Assembly: GCA_035362335.1 (NCBI GenBank)
Contig: DAOSDL010000005.1
Location: 1 to 64,000 of the forward strand
DNA length: 64,000 nucleotides
Direction of reading: 5' to 3'
Origin: JAOSJT01 sp035362335
GTDB lineage: Bacteria > Bacteroidota > Ignavibacteria > SZUA-365
Shown: positions 50,848 to 60,441 of the stretch, in pieces
Numbering within the stretch: the first letter of the stretch is position 1
Layout of the letters: each line of letters opens with the position of its first letter
Notes under the pieces: model-generated
What the model was told of the DNA's origin: nothing
Databases searched by the model: none
What the model saw: the letters and a program-made list of their open reading frames with translations, nothing else
Translations under genes and position numbers: made by a program

Positions 50848-52620
50848 ATGAAGCGCGTTCTCCTGACACTCGGCTTGCTCGCCTCCTTCGCAATGACCCT
50901 TCACGCGCAGTCGGAGGAATCCCCCGAAATCACCGTGGAGGAACTCCGCCAGCATGTCGGTCGGCTGGCCTCCGACGACTGGATGGGACGCAAGCCCGGG
51001 CACAGCGGCTGTGACGAAGCCGCCGAGTACCTGCGCGATCATCTGCGCACGGCGGGAGTGACAATGCTGGGTGAGGACGGCTTTCAGAATTTCGATATCA
51101 CCACCGACATGCTGCCTTCGCCCGATTGCGCCGCGCGCGTGGGCGACGCCGCGTTGGTAATGGACAAGGATTTTCGGCCCGTGGTGTTCTCGGGCAATGC
51201 AACGCTCAAGGCGCGTGTGCTGTGGGTGGGCTACGGTTTCGATTTTGAAAAGGATAAAAGCACGTGGCGGGATTACGAAGGCCTCGATGTGAAAGGTGCC
51301 TGGGTGCTGATTCTGCGCGGAAGCCCCGACGATAAGAGTGGTGATTACGATCCGTGGTCGTCGCTGCGCGCCAAGGCGCTCGCCGCGCGCGACAAGGGCG
51401 CCGCCGGCGTACTCTTCGTGTCCGGCCCCGTCGGCGACAAGGACGACAAGCTGGTCGATGTCCGCTGGCAGATGCAGGACACACCGATGGATATTCCCTT
51501 GTTGAGTATTTCGCGCGGCGTTGCCGATCGGCTGCTCGATGGCGCAACCGTCGCCGAGTTGGAGGCGCGCCTCATCGCCGGCAAGCAGCCCGTGCGCTGC
51601 GCCACCAAGGGCGAGGTCGATGCCACCGTGCGCATGCTGCCCAAGACCATCACGACGCGCAATGTCATCGGCGTGGTGGAGGGAAGCGACGCCGCGTTGA
51701 AGGACGAGTACGTGCTCATCGGCGCGCATTACGATCATCTGGGCATGGGCGGTCCGGGCAGCGGCTCGCGCCGTCCCGACACCGTGGCAGTGCACAATGG
51801 CGCCGACGACAACGCCTCCGGCACCGCAGCCGTGATGGAAATTATGGAACGGGTCGCCGCCTACAGGAATGAATTCCGTCGCAGCGTACTGGTGGCATTG
51901 TTCAGCGCCGAGGAAATGGGGTTGGTCGGATCGAAGGAGTATGTGAACAATCCGCCGGTGGATCTCAAGAAGGTCACGCTCATGTGCAATCTCGACATGG
52001 TGGGACGCCTCGACACCGCCCGCGCGATCAGCGTTGGAGGCACGGGCACGGCCAAGGATTTGAACATCATCGTCGAGGCCGCGGCGCGGCAGCATCAACT
52101 GCGCGCGACCATGTCGCCCGAGGGCTTTGGGCCCTCCGATCATGCCGCATTTTATTCAAAGGACATCCCGGTGCTGTTTTATTTCACCGGCGTGCACGAC
52201 GACTACCATACGCCGTTCGACGACGCGGAGTTGATCAATTACGACGGACAGAAAATCGTGGCCGACATGGTCTTCGATGTGCTGCGTGATGCGGGCGGCC
52301 GCGATAGCCGACTCGTCTTCCAGGAAGCGGGCCCCAAGTCGCGTCCGCAAGGCGCGGCACGCTACAAGGTGACGCTCGGCATCATGCCCGATGTGTCTGG
52401 TGGCGACGGCAAGGGCTTGCGCGTGGACGCGGTGATGAAGGATAGGCCCGCCGAGCGCGCGGGTTTGAAGAAGGGCGATGTGATCGTCAGCATGGAAGGA
52501 AAAAGTGTCACCGGCGTGTACGACTACATGGCGCGGCTCGGTGAATTCAAGGTGGGGCAGCGCATCAGCGTCGAGGCCCTGCGTGACGGCAAGCGTCACG
52601 TGTTTATTGTCGAACTCTAA
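50848..52620 (+). CDS. Secreted M28 aminopeptidase with PA and PDZ domains
   Basis: 590 residues. The ATG at 50848 opens a signal peptide (MKRVLLTLGLLASFAMTLHAQ). A protease-associated (PA) insert covers about 110-230 (DVKGAWVLILRGSPDDKS...AAGVLFVSGP). The M28 ligands are intact: GAHYDHLGMGG, NGADDNASG, FSAEEMGLVGS, NLDMVGR, HDDYHTPFDD. A PDZ domain (RPAERAGLKKGDVIVSMEG) ends it. It shares the catalytic and PDZ plan with the upstream gene but has the extra PA domain; a tandem duplication followed by domain change is likely. TACATTAT at 50803 is a possible -10 of its own. Confidence 0.92.
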   Translation: MKRVLLTLGLLASFAMTLHAQSEESPEITVEELRQHVGRLASDDWMGRKPGHSGCDEAAEYLRDHLRTAGVTMLGEDGFQNFDITTDMLPSPDCAARVGDAALVMDKDFRPVVFSGNATLKARVLWVGYGFDFEKDKSTWRDYEGLDVKGAWVLILRGSPDDKSGDYDPWSSLRAKALAARDKGAAGVLFVSGPVGDKDDKLVDVRWQMQDTPMDIPLLSISRGVADRLLDGATVAELEARLIAGKQPVRCATKGEVDATVRMLPKTITTRNVIGVVEGSDAALKDEYVLIGAHYDHLGMGGPGSGSRRPDTVAVHNGADDNASGTAAVMEIMERVAAYRNEFRRSVLVALFSAEEMGLVGSKEYVNNPPVDLKKVTLMCNLDMVGRLDTARAISVGGTGTAKDLNIIVEAAARQHQLRATMSPEGFGPSDHAAFYSKDIPVLFYFTGVHDDYHTPFDDAELINYDGQKIVADMVFDVLRDAGGRDSRLVFQEAGPKSRPQGAARYKVTLGIMPDVSGGDGKGLRVDAVMKDRPAERAGLKKGDVIVSMEGKSVTGVYDYMARLGEFKVGQRISVEALRDGKRHVFIVEL

Positions 52621-52662
52621 ATGAAGAAAGGCGACGGTCTCGCTCCCGTCGAATAGATACGT

Positions 52663-54855
52663 ATGAAGCTGGGATGTACCGCGTCGGCGCGACGCGGAGC
52701 GTGCGCCGTGGCGCTGCTCGTCCTTCTCGCACCTCTTCTCCACGCGCAAACAGGCAGCATACACGGCACGGTCGTGCTCGAGGATCTGCCTCGCGGCGTG
52801 GCGGGTGTGAATATCGTCATTCCCGGCGGCACGCACGGGACTATCACCGACACGCGCGGTGCCTTCACCATCCCTGATGTGCCCGAAGGTGTGTACCGCG
52901 TCCGTGCTTCCTATATCGGCTACGCTCCGGTGCTGCGCGACAGCGTGCGCGTCCGTGCCGGCGAACGCACGGAGTTGCGCATCGTGCTCACCTCCTCGCC
53001 CTTCCTTCTCGACGAAGTAGTGGTGACGGGTACGCTCAATCAGCATTTGCTCAAAGACAGCCCGGTACTGACCGAGGTGATGTCGTCGCGGGATTTGCGC
53101 ATGGTGGGCAGTTCCGATCTCGCGGATATCATGCGTTCGCACACGGGCATCGAAATCGGCACAGGCATCGGACAGACGCAGAGTGCGCAGTTGCACGGCC
53201 TGAGCGACAATCACGTCCTTGTGTTGGTGGATGGCGAACGGGTGACGGGCAAGGTGGATGGCGCGGTGGATCTCGGGCAGATTCCCGTGCAGGCCATTGA
53301 AAAAATCGAAGTGGTGAAAGGCCCGTTGTCCGCGAAGTACGGCACCGATGCCATCGGTGGTGTGATCAACATCATCACACGCAAGGCGGGCGAGGGTAGC
53401 CGCGCAACAGTGGCCGCGCATGTGGGCGGCTACGAGCGCCGCGATATCGAGGCGAGTGCTTCGCACAGCGTGACGGACGCGTTCGGCGCGGGCAGCATGC
53501 TCGGCGTATTCGTGAATGCCGCGTGGAATTCCTTCGGCGGCGTGGATTACAACGCGTCCGACAATTTCATGGAAATGCCCGAGCGCGACCGCAAGCATGT
53601 GGGAGTAAAAACGGACATGCGCATCTCGGATGCGCTGTCCTTCGATTTGCGTGGCGAGTACTACCGCGACCGCAGCGAATGGCTCGCCGGCAATCCGAGC
53701 GTGTTCTTCCGCGACATCGCCGGAAATGACAAATGGACCGGCACGGCGTCGGCCCGTTACGCATTCTCGCCCCTGACCTCGCTTTCCGCCACGGCGCATG
53801 TTTCCACCAACGACCACAGTTCCATCGAGGAATCGCGTTCGGGCAACAGATTGCGCGATGATGCTTCCAAGGAGCGGATAGAAACCGCACGCCTGCAATT
53901 CGCGACAGCGCCGTACGGCAACAGCATCGTCACCCTTGGCTATGAATACACCGCCGAGCGCGCCGAAAGCGACCGGCTCGACAATCGCAGCAAGGCGTAT
54001 TACAACAACGTGCTCTACGCGGAGGACGAATGGTCGATGGGACCGGTGATGATTTCGGTGGGCGGGCGCTTTTCGCACAACAGCGTGTACGGCAACTTCT
54101 TCGCGCCGCGTGTGAGCGGCGTGTGGAAGGTGGATGAACAACTCACCTTGCGCGCTTCGTACGGACGCGGTTTCCGCGCGCCGAGCATCAACGAACTGTA
54201 CATCGATTTTCCCAACAACGGCGTGGGTTATATCGTGAAGGGCGAACCCACGTTAAAAGCTGAATCCTCGCACGGCTACAACGCCGGACTGCAATACGCG
54301 CGCGACAACCTGGTGTGGCTGCGTGTGAACGCGTACCGCAACGACCTGACCAATCTCATCGACTACTACGTGCGCTCGGGTAATCCCATCACGCTGTCGT
54401 ACCGCAACATCGCCACCGCCGTCACCATGGGGGTGGATGTGGACATCGACATGCAACTGCACTCCTCGCTGCTGCTCGGCGCGGGGTATGGCTATACGGT
54501 GGCGGAGGATGGGGCCGGGCGCGACCTGCCGTTCCGCACGCCGCATTCCCTGACGCTGCGCCTGCGGCACGACTGGGCGATGACGGGACTGCGCACCTTC
54601 GTACGCGCGCGGTGGTTCGACCGCAAACTCGTGACCGACGAGCAGATCAACCTTTCCATTTACACTGGAGGCGGGGATGCGAAATTCTTCCATACGCCCG
54701 CATACGCCGTGGTGGATGTGCGCTTCTCCCGCGTGCTCTTCGACCGCCTCGAAGTTTCGGCGGGCGTACACAATGCCACCGATCAAACCTTCTATCCCTT
54801 CGGGCAGATCAAGGGACGCGAATGGTTTGCCGGCGCGACCTGGACCATCGAATGA
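52663..54855 (+). CDS. TonB-dependent outer membrane receptor, haem-type context
   Basis: 730 residues. A signal peptide ends near residue 29. A carboxypeptidase-regulatory-like domain (about 30-115: GSIHGTVVLEDLPRGVAGVNI) is followed by a TonB-box-like SPFLLDEVVVTG, the plug (DLADIMRSHTGIEIG...VLVLVDGERVTG...IEKIEVVKGPLSAKYGTDAIGGVINIIT) and a beta-barrel ending in GREWFAGATWTIE with C-terminal aromatic residue pattern. The next gene encodes a HmuY lipoprotein, so haem is the probable ligand, as in the HmuR-HmuY pair of Porphyromonas. The M28 gene upstream ends 42 bases before it. Confidence 0.88.
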   Translation: MKLGCTASARRGACAVALLVLLAPLLHAQTGSIHGTVVLEDLPRGVAGVNIVIPGGTHGTITDTRGAFTIPDVPEGVYRVRASYIGYAPVLRDSVRVRAGERTELRIVLTSSPFLLDEVVVTGTLNQHLLKDSPVLTEVMSSRDLRMVGSSDLADIMRSHTGIEIGTGIGQTQSAQLHGLSDNHVLVLVDGERVTGKVDGAVDLGQIPVQAIEKIEVVKGPLSAKYGTDAIGGVINIITRKAGEGSRATVAAHVGGYERRDIEASASHSVTDAFGAGSMLGVFVNAAWNSFGGVDYNASDNFMEMPERDRKHVGVKTDMRISDALSFDLRGEYYRDRSEWLAGNPSVFFRDIAGNDKWTGTASARYAFSPLTSLSATAHVSTNDHSSIEESRSGNRLRDDASKERIETARLQFATAPYGNSIVTLGYEYTAERAESDRLDNRSKAYYNNVLYAEDEWSMGPVMISVGGRFSHNSVYGNFFAPRVSGVWKVDEQLTLRASYGRGFRAPSINELYIDFPNNGVGYIVKGEPTLKAESSHGYNAGLQYARDNLVWLRVNAYRNDLTNLIDYYVRSGNPITLSYRNIATAVTMGVDVDIDMQLHSSLLLGAGYGYTVAEDGAGRDLPFRTPHSLTLRLRHDWAMTGLRTFVRARWFDRKLVTDEQINLSIYTGGGDAKFFHTPAYAVVDVRFSRVLFDRLEVSAGVHNATDQTFYPFGQIKGREWFAGATWTIE

Positions 54856-54928
54856 TTCGACAACGGCGCCGCTGTGTGCGCCGAGGCATGCATGTTCATT
54901 CTCATCGTTTCACTGAAAGGATCGTTCC

Positions 54929-55909
54929 ATGAAATACTTCCGTACACTGCTCCTGTTGGGGCTGACTCTCACGCTGTTTTCGGCGTGCAGCGACGACGAC
55001 GACAGCGGCAACAATCCGCAGCCCACACAGAACCCAAGCTACACCTCGGGGAATGTGAAGAGCGGCGCCATCTACTATAGTTTCGATCAGGAGAAGGAAA
55101 GCATCCAGTGGGATGTGAAATTCGGCTCCTACACCATGCCCGGCTCTCCCGTGGCCATTCCGATGTTTCTGCTCAACGATGCGAAACTCGGTAACAGTTA
55201 CGTGCGCATTTACAACAGCGAGGCCACCGCACTCGATGCCGTGACCACGGTGGATGCCGGCAAACTCGGCACTGATGTGCAACGGCTTGTGCAGGGCGCC
55301 AATTGGTTCGATTATAATCCACTCACGCATCAGGTGTCGTCCAAAGGCCAGGTGTATGTGGTCGAAGCGTCGAACGGCCACATGGTGAAATTCCGCATCG
55401 ACAGTTTCGATCAGACGCAGAACAGCTTTGCCTTGTCCTATGCGCATTACGACATGAGCACCAGCACCTGGGGCATGGTGATGCAGTCCACGGTGAACAT
55501 CGCCGCCGGTGAGAAACTGTTCAGTTTCGCGAAAGGCGAAGTTGCCGTGCAGCCCTGGGATGTGAAGCTCACCGTGCTTTCCGTACCCACGCCCATTGGT
55601 CCGATGAATTTCCCCGGCATCGTGCTCAACGGCGCCGCCGGCGTGAAAGCCGCAATCGTCAACGGCACACCCTTTGCCGATGTGAATGCCGCCACAGTCG
55701 CGCCCCTGCTTGCCGACGGTGATACCACCTACGTGATCGGTACGACCTGCCTGAACTACGACGAGAATTCTCATCGCCTGTCGCCGTTCACCGATCGCAC
55801 CTTCGTTGTGCAGAGCACATCCGGCAAGCGGTACAAATTCCGTATGCTCGGCTACTACAACGATCAGGGTCTGAGTGGTTTCATGAAATTCGAGTATGTG
55901 AAACCCTGA
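54929..55909 (+). CDS. hmuY: HmuY-family haem-binding lipoprotein with two HmuY units
   Basis: 326 residues. A lipobox (LTLFSACSD) is followed by an acidic linker. The HmuY pattern occurs twice: YYSFDQEKESIQWDVKFGSY with YVVEASNGHMVKFRIDSF (about 45-190), and FSFAKGEVAVQPWDVKLTVL with FVVQSTSGKRYKFRMLGYYN (about 195-326). Known HmuY proteins have one such domain and pass haem to a TonB receptor; a double unit could bind two molecules or form an internal dimer. AAAGGA precedes the ATG and a strong terminator follows. The receptor gene is 73 bases upstream. Confidence 0.85.
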   Translation: MKYFRTLLLLGLTLTLFSACSDDDDSGNNPQPTQNPSYTSGNVKSGAIYYSFDQEKESIQWDVKFGSYTMPGSPVAIPMFLLNDAKLGNSYVRIYNSEATALDAVTTVDAGKLGTDVQRLVQGANWFDYNPLTHQVSSKGQVYVVEASNGHMVKFRIDSFDQTQNSFALSYAHYDMSTSTWGMVMQSTVNIAAGEKLFSFAKGEVAVQPWDVKLTVLSVPTPIGPMNFPGIVLNGAAGVKAAIVNGTPFADVNAATVAPLLADGDTTYVIGTTCLNYDENSHRLSPFTDRTFVVQSTSGKRYKFRMLGYYNDQGLSGFMKFEYVKP

Positions 55910-55929
55910 CCCTCGGCGGACAATGAAGC

Positions 55930-55983
55930 ATGGAGGGATGTGCCGCGCTCGATGCGCACGGCCATCCCTCCATTCGATTTTTC
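55930..55983 (+). terminator. Terminator of the receptor-HmuY unit
   Basis: ATGGAGGGATG (55930-55940) pairs with CATCCCTCCAT (55963-55973) over 11 bp. Inner bases can pair further, and TCGATTTTTC follows. Confidence 0.85.
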
Positions 55984-56019
55984 TCGACATAGCGCCGGAT
56001 CCTTGTAAATGGGATATTG

Positions 56020-56180
56020 GGTGTCTGAAAAAGATTTCGTAGGTTGTTACAGGCATGGCCGCCTGGAGAACGGCCGTGATGGGAGAGGCAGGATGTCACA
56101 GCAACCCTGTGCCCACGGGTGCGGGGCGAAGCCGGATCACGCGCGTTGTGCTTTCCGCGTGTCCCTGTGTACATTCACTG
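56020..56180 (+). promoter_or_regulatory. Structured GC-rich leader before the second TonB receptor (possible riboswitch)
   Basis: The 215-base gap contains several small inverted repeats (CACAG/CTGTG at 56097-56112, ACGGCC/GGCCGT-type pairing at 56060-56085) and AAGCCGGATCAC near 56130, which partly resembles the B12-box of cobalamin riboswitches (AGYCMGGAGACC). The conserved core GGGAA...GGTG could not be found in proper form. Listed only as a candidate. Confidence 0.2.
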
Positions 56181-56199
56181 CAACAAGGTGTTGATTGCC

Positions 56200-58488
56200 A
56201 TGCGTACCCTTTCCATTGTCATGCTGATACTGTTCGCCACGAGTTCGCGCGCCCTGTTGGCGCAGCACGCGGCGATTTCCGGTACCGTCACTTCGTCGGA
56301 TGGCGCGCCGCTGTCTGCGGCGCATGTTGCGCTGCCGGATGCGCTGCGCGGCGTGGTGGCGGACGAGCAGGGCAGGTTTTACATTTCCGGCGTCGAAGCC
56401 GGGCGGCAGCGCCTGCGCGTGACGCATGTAGGTTTTCGCGTCGAGGAACGCGAAATCGTTGTGGAGCAGGGCGCGACGCTGCGCCTGACCATTACGCTGC
56501 AACCGACAACAGTCGACATGGGCGAAGTGCGTGTGAGCGCCACGCGCTCGGAAGAACTCGTGCGCAATGTGCCCTTGCCCATGCAGGTCGCCGTGTCCGA
56601 ACAGCTCCTGCGCGCCCCCTCGGTGGGCATCGCCGACGCGCTGGACGCGCAACCGGGTGTGGCGTTGATTCGCGATGGCGTGTGGGGTACGGATGTCAGC
56701 ATACGCGGACTTGGGCGCAGCAATGTGGTCACACTCGTGGATGGCGCCCGCATCGAAACCGCCACCAATCATGCCGCCGGCCTGAGTCTGGTCGACATCA
56801 ACGATGTGGATCGCGTGGAGGTGATTCGCGGCGCGGCGTCCACGCTGTACGGAAGCGGCGCCACCGGCGGTGTGGTGAACATCATCAGCGGCAGCGGACA
56901 TTACAGCGACGCATTCCGCTTCAGTGGCGCGCTTGGATCCGGTTACGGCAGTGCAAACAACGGCGCTACTGGAACGCTGGCACTTGATGCCTCGGCCACG
57001 CAGTGGTTCGCGCGGCTGAGCAGTACACTGCGCAGCGCCGAAGACGTGCGCACACCGCTCGGCACGCTGCGCGACAGCCGGTATCACGACCATGCGCTGT
57101 CCGCTTCGGCGGGCTTGCGCCCATGGGATGGGCAGGAAGTGAGCGCACGCTATCAACGCGTCCGCGCCGAGGATGTGGGCATTCCGGGAGGAGCATCCTT
57201 TCCGGCGAACGCCAGCGCGCGCTATCCGATGGAGGAACGCGAACTCTTCACCGCCGCATGGACGTCCACCGCGCCTCTGCCGGCCGTGCGGCAACTCACG
57301 CTGCGCTACGTGCATCAGCTCATCGAGCGCGATGTGGAACTGCGCTCCTCTCCCGTGGTGACGCTGCGTCCCTCGGCCGAGCACAGCATGCACGGTGTGC
57401 AGCTCCTCGGCAATCTGCGCTTCGGCGAGCGCCACAACATCAGCAGCGGCGTGGATGCCTGGCAGCGCCGCTACACCGGACGACGTCTGCGCGAGAATGC
57501 GGCTACCAAGACCACGGTGGCCGACATGCCTCTTCCCAACGCCACATTCCGCAGCATCGGTGTGTTCGCGCAAGATGAAATCGCGCTGTTCGACGGCGCA
57601 ACGCGCATCACCGTTGGCGGCCGCGCCGATCTGATCCATGTGTGGAACGACGAGGCCTACAACATTCTCTACATCGAAAGCAATGGCGTGCGCAACACCG
57701 CTCCGCCTTCGCGCGTGCTGCGATGGACCGCCGCGGAAGGGCAGGATGTGTCCTGGAGCGCCTATGCTGGCGTGCTGCACCGTGTGAGCGGCGCGTTGGA
57801 TCTCACGCTCAACCTCGCGCGTTCCTTCCGCGCACCCGCGCTGGAGGAGCGCTACCAGTACATCGAGCTGGGCGGATCGACGTATATCGGTGATCCCGAT
57901 CTGGCATCCGAACAGGCCACCGCGCTGGATCTCGGCGTGCGTTTGCGCCACGAGCGCGTGAGTGTCACCGCCAATGCCTTCGCGAATTTCATGAACGATC
58001 TCGTGGTGGATCGGCAAGTACTCGACACGCTGTACGTGAAAGACAACGTGGGCGAAGCGCGATTGCTGGGTGGAGAACTTGGCGTGGAGTACAATCCCGT
58101 CGCGCGCTTCGTGCTCTACGGTACGCTCTCGTACGTGCGTGGTCGTGACACAGGCAAGGACAGCGATCTGCCGGCGATTCCGCCGCTCACCGCCGTCGCC
58201 GGACTGCGCCTGCCGCTGTGGGATCTGGGACATGCGGACGTATCACTTATGGCGACGGATGATCAGGAGCACGTGGCGACGGGAGAGAAGAGCACGCCGG
58301 GCACCGCGGTGGTAAACGCACGTCTGCGGTCGAACACCCTGCGCTTCGCCGGGTTGGGCGTGCAACTGTTCGCCGGTGTGGAGAATCTCTTCGATCGCGC
58401 CTGGCGTCGACATATTTCGACGCTGCGCGGATTGGTGAATGTGGAGCCCGGGCGCAATGTGTATGTTCGCGTGCGCATGCTGTGGTGA
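56200..58488 (+). CDS. TonB-dependent receptor (BtuB/CirA-like)
   Basis: 762 residues from the ATG at 56200, which starts the signal peptide (MRTLSIVMLILFATSSRALLAQ). A carboxypeptidase-regulatory-like domain (about 24-110) precedes the plug: VDMGEVRVSATRSEELVRNVP, DALDAQPGVALIRDGVWGTDVSIRGLG, VTLVDGARIETATNHAAG and VEVIRGAASTLYGSGATGGVVNII. The barrel ends VNVEPGRNVYVRVRMLW, with C-terminal aromatic. The ligand cannot be told; the neighbouring zinc transporters make a metal ligand possible. A DMT transporter gene starts 36 bases downstream. Confidence 0.88.
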   Translation: MRTLSIVMLILFATSSRALLAQHAAISGTVTSSDGAPLSAAHVALPDALRGVVADEQGRFYISGVEAGRQRLRVTHVGFRVEEREIVVEQGATLRLTITLQPTTVDMGEVRVSATRSEELVRNVPLPMQVAVSEQLLRAPSVGIADALDAQPGVALIRDGVWGTDVSIRGLGRSNVVTLVDGARIETATNHAAGLSLVDINDVDRVEVIRGAASTLYGSGATGGVVNIISGSGHYSDAFRFSGALGSGYGSANNGATGTLALDASATQWFARLSSTLRSAEDVRTPLGTLRDSRYHDHALSASAGLRPWDGQEVSARYQRVRAEDVGIPGGASFPANASARYPMEERELFTAAWTSTAPLPAVRQLTLRYVHQLIERDVELRSSPVVTLRPSAEHSMHGVQLLGNLRFGERHNISSGVDAWQRRYTGRRLRENAATKTTVADMPLPNATFRSIGVFAQDEIALFDGATRITVGGRADLIHVWNDEAYNILYIESNGVRNTAPPSRVLRWTAAEGQDVSWSAYAGVLHRVSGALDLTLNLARSFRAPALEERYQYIELGGSTYIGDPDLASEQATALDLGVRLRHERVSVTANAFANFMNDLVVDRQVLDTLYVKDNVGEARLLGGELGVEYNPVARFVLYGTLSYVRGRDTGKDSDLPAIPPLTAVAGLRLPLWDLGHADVSLMATDDQEHVATGEKSTPGTAVVNARLRSNTLRFAGLGVQLFAGVENLFDRAWRRHISTLRGLVNVEPGRNVYVRVRMLW

Positions 58489-58524
58489 GCGCATGAATGA
58501 GCTTGCGATGCGAAGGAGGGTGAA

Positions 58525-59400
58525 GTGAGCTGGTTCTGGCTGGCGCTGCTCTCCGCCGCCTTGTCGGCGGCCGCGGCCATCACGCAGAAAAAGGTACTCT
58601 TCCGCATGGAAGCCCTGGATTTTTCCTGGCTGCTGTCGCTGTTGACCTTGCTGCTGTCGTTGCCCTTGTTCGTGCTGGTGGACTACAGCCGCGTCACGCC
58701 GGAGGCGCTGTTCGTGCTGTTCGGGAAAAATATACTCGGCGCGCTGGCCTTTTACTGCGTGATGCAATCCATTCGACGACTCGAGCTGAGCAGTGCGCTG
58801 CCCATGATGACGCTCACGCCGGGCATCGTCGCTGTGGCTGCATGGCCGCTGCTCGGGGAGGCCTTGCGCGGCATGGAGTTGCTGGGCATGCTGCTGTTGC
58901 TGATCGGCACCTATCTGATGGAGATGGTGAAAGGAAAAAGCATCTGGCATCCGTTTTCCGTGTATCTGCGTTCGCCGCATCACAAGTACATCACCGCGGC
59001 CTTGCTGCTGTTTGCCGCCACCTCGATACTGGACAAAGTGCTGCTCACCGATCTCCGCATGGGTCCCGTGCCGCTGGTAGCGTTTCAACATGCGTTCAAC
59101 GTGCTGGTATTCGCGGCCTTCATGCTGATCATGCGCAGGCCTCTGCGTCCTGCACGCGCGGTGGTGGCGCCCGTGCTACCCTGGATCGCGCTGGTGGGCG
59201 TGATGACGCTTGGTTATCGTTTCGCGCAGGTCGAAGCCGTGGCGCTCGCGCCGGTGGCACTGGTATTGGCCGTGAAACGCACCTCGGTGTTCATGGCCGC
59301 CATGGTGGGTGGCTCGCTGTTCGAGGAGAGCGCGCTCGCGCGCAAGGCCGTCGCAATTGTGCTGTTACTGGCCGGCGCGTTGTGCATCGTGGGACTGTGA
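58525..59400 (+). CDS. EamA/DMT-family transporter
   Basis: 291 residues with about ten membrane helices. A GTG start has AAGGAGG five bases upstream. Two EamA-like halves are visible; the second ends FEESALARKAVAIVLLLAGALCIVGL. Substrate unknown. It lies between the second TonB receptor and the zinc exporter, so a link to metal or cofactor traffic is possible but unsupported. Confidence 0.82.
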   Translation: MSWFWLALLSAALSAAAAITQKKVLFRMEALDFSWLLSLLTLLLSLPLFVLVDYSRVTPEALFVLFGKNILGALAFYCVMQSIRRLELSSALPMMTLTPGIVAVAAWPLLGEALRGMELLGMLLLLIGTYLMEMVKGKSIWHPFSVYLRSPHHKYITAALLLFAATSILDKVLLTDLRMGPVPLVAFQHAFNVLVFAAFMLIMRRPLRPARAVVAPVLPWIALVGVMTLGYRFAQVEAVALAPVALVLAVKRTSVFMAAMVGGSLFEESALARKAVAIVLLLAGALCIVGL

Positions 59401-59499
59401 GGCGAGAGGCACCGGCGTACGGTGTTGAAGCGTGCATGAGAGTGGCGTATGTTAGGGCAGTGGTTTTCTCTCGCGCGGAAAGGAGTTGTTGCATCGCCC

Positions 59500-60441
59500 A
59501 TGGGTGACGGGCACCATCATCATCATCACCATCACGAGCGTGACAGCGCTCGCGACATCGGGTTGGCGTTTTTCCTCAACCTCGGTTTCGCGATAGCGGA
59601 GATCATCGGCGGCATACTCACCAACAGTCTCGCCATACTCTCCGACGCGTTGCACGATTTTGGCGACAGTCTGATTCTCGGTGTGAGTTGGTTGCTGGAG
59701 CGCCGCGCGCGGCGTGCGCCCACCGCGAGGTACAGCTATGGCTATCGCCGCGTGTCGCTGCTCGGCGCGTTCGTGAATGTGGTGGTGCTCGTGGCGGGTT
59801 CGGTGTACATCATCACCGAAGCCATACCGCGAATCCTGCATCCGCAGGACACCGATGCGGTGGGCATGATGTGGTTCGCCATCGCCGGTGTGCTGATCAA
59901 CGGTCTGGCGGCGTTACGCCTCCGCGGCTCGGGATCGATGAACGCACGCGTGGTGGCCTGGCATTTGCTCGAGGATGTGCTGGGCTGGACCGCCGTGCTG
60001 GTGGTGAGTATTGTCATGCAGTTCACCTACCTGCCCGTGCTCGATCCGCTGCTTTCGCTGCTCATCGCCACGTACATTCTGTACTACAATGTGGCGGTGA
60101 ATTTGTACCGGACTGTGCGTCTGTTCTTGCAGGCGGTGCCCGAGAGCATTGATCTCGACGAGTTGCGGCGACGCATTCTCGCCATCGACAAGGTGCGCGC
60201 GGTACATCACGCGCATGTGTGGTCGCTCGACGGCGCGCAGCATGTGCTGTCGGCGCATGTGGTGGTGGCCGCCGGAGTGGACAAAGCCGAGGTCATCGGC
60301 ATCAAGCAGCGCATCAAGCAGGATTTGCTCGGTGAACACATCGAGCATCTCACCATCGAGATCGAGTACGAGGACGAGGACTGCATCATGGGTTCGACCT
60401 GGAACGGTGCCGCAGCCGGCACCACGACGAGCGAGGAATAA
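59500..60441 (+). CDS. Cation diffusion facilitator (zinc efflux) with natural octahistidine N-terminus
   Basis: 313 residues. The ATG at 59500 gives MGDG followed by eight histidines, a likely metal-sensing or loading site. Six membrane helices follow with the CDF site residues: SDALHDFGD in helix 2 and HLLEDVLGW in helix 5. The C-terminal cytoplasmic domain (HHAHVWSLDGAQHVLSAHVVV) is typical of CzcD/ZitB. It exports zinc or a related cation in exchange for protons. The stop overlaps the ATG of the ZIP gene (TAATG). Confidence 0.92.
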   Translation: MGDGHHHHHHHHERDSARDIGLAFFLNLGFAIAEIIGGILTNSLAILSDALHDFGDSLILGVSWLLERRARRAPTARYSYGYRRVSLLGAFVNVVVLVAGSVYIITEAIPRILHPQDTDAVGMMWFAIAGVLINGLAALRLRGSGSMNARVVAWHLLEDVLGWTAVLVVSIVMQFTYLPVLDPLLSLLIATYILYYNVAVNLYRTVRLFLQAVPESIDLDELRRRILAIDKVRAVHHAHVWSLDGAQHVLSAHVVVAAGVDKAEVIGIKQRIKQDLLGEHIEHLTIEIEYEDEDCIMGSTWNGAAAGTTTSEE

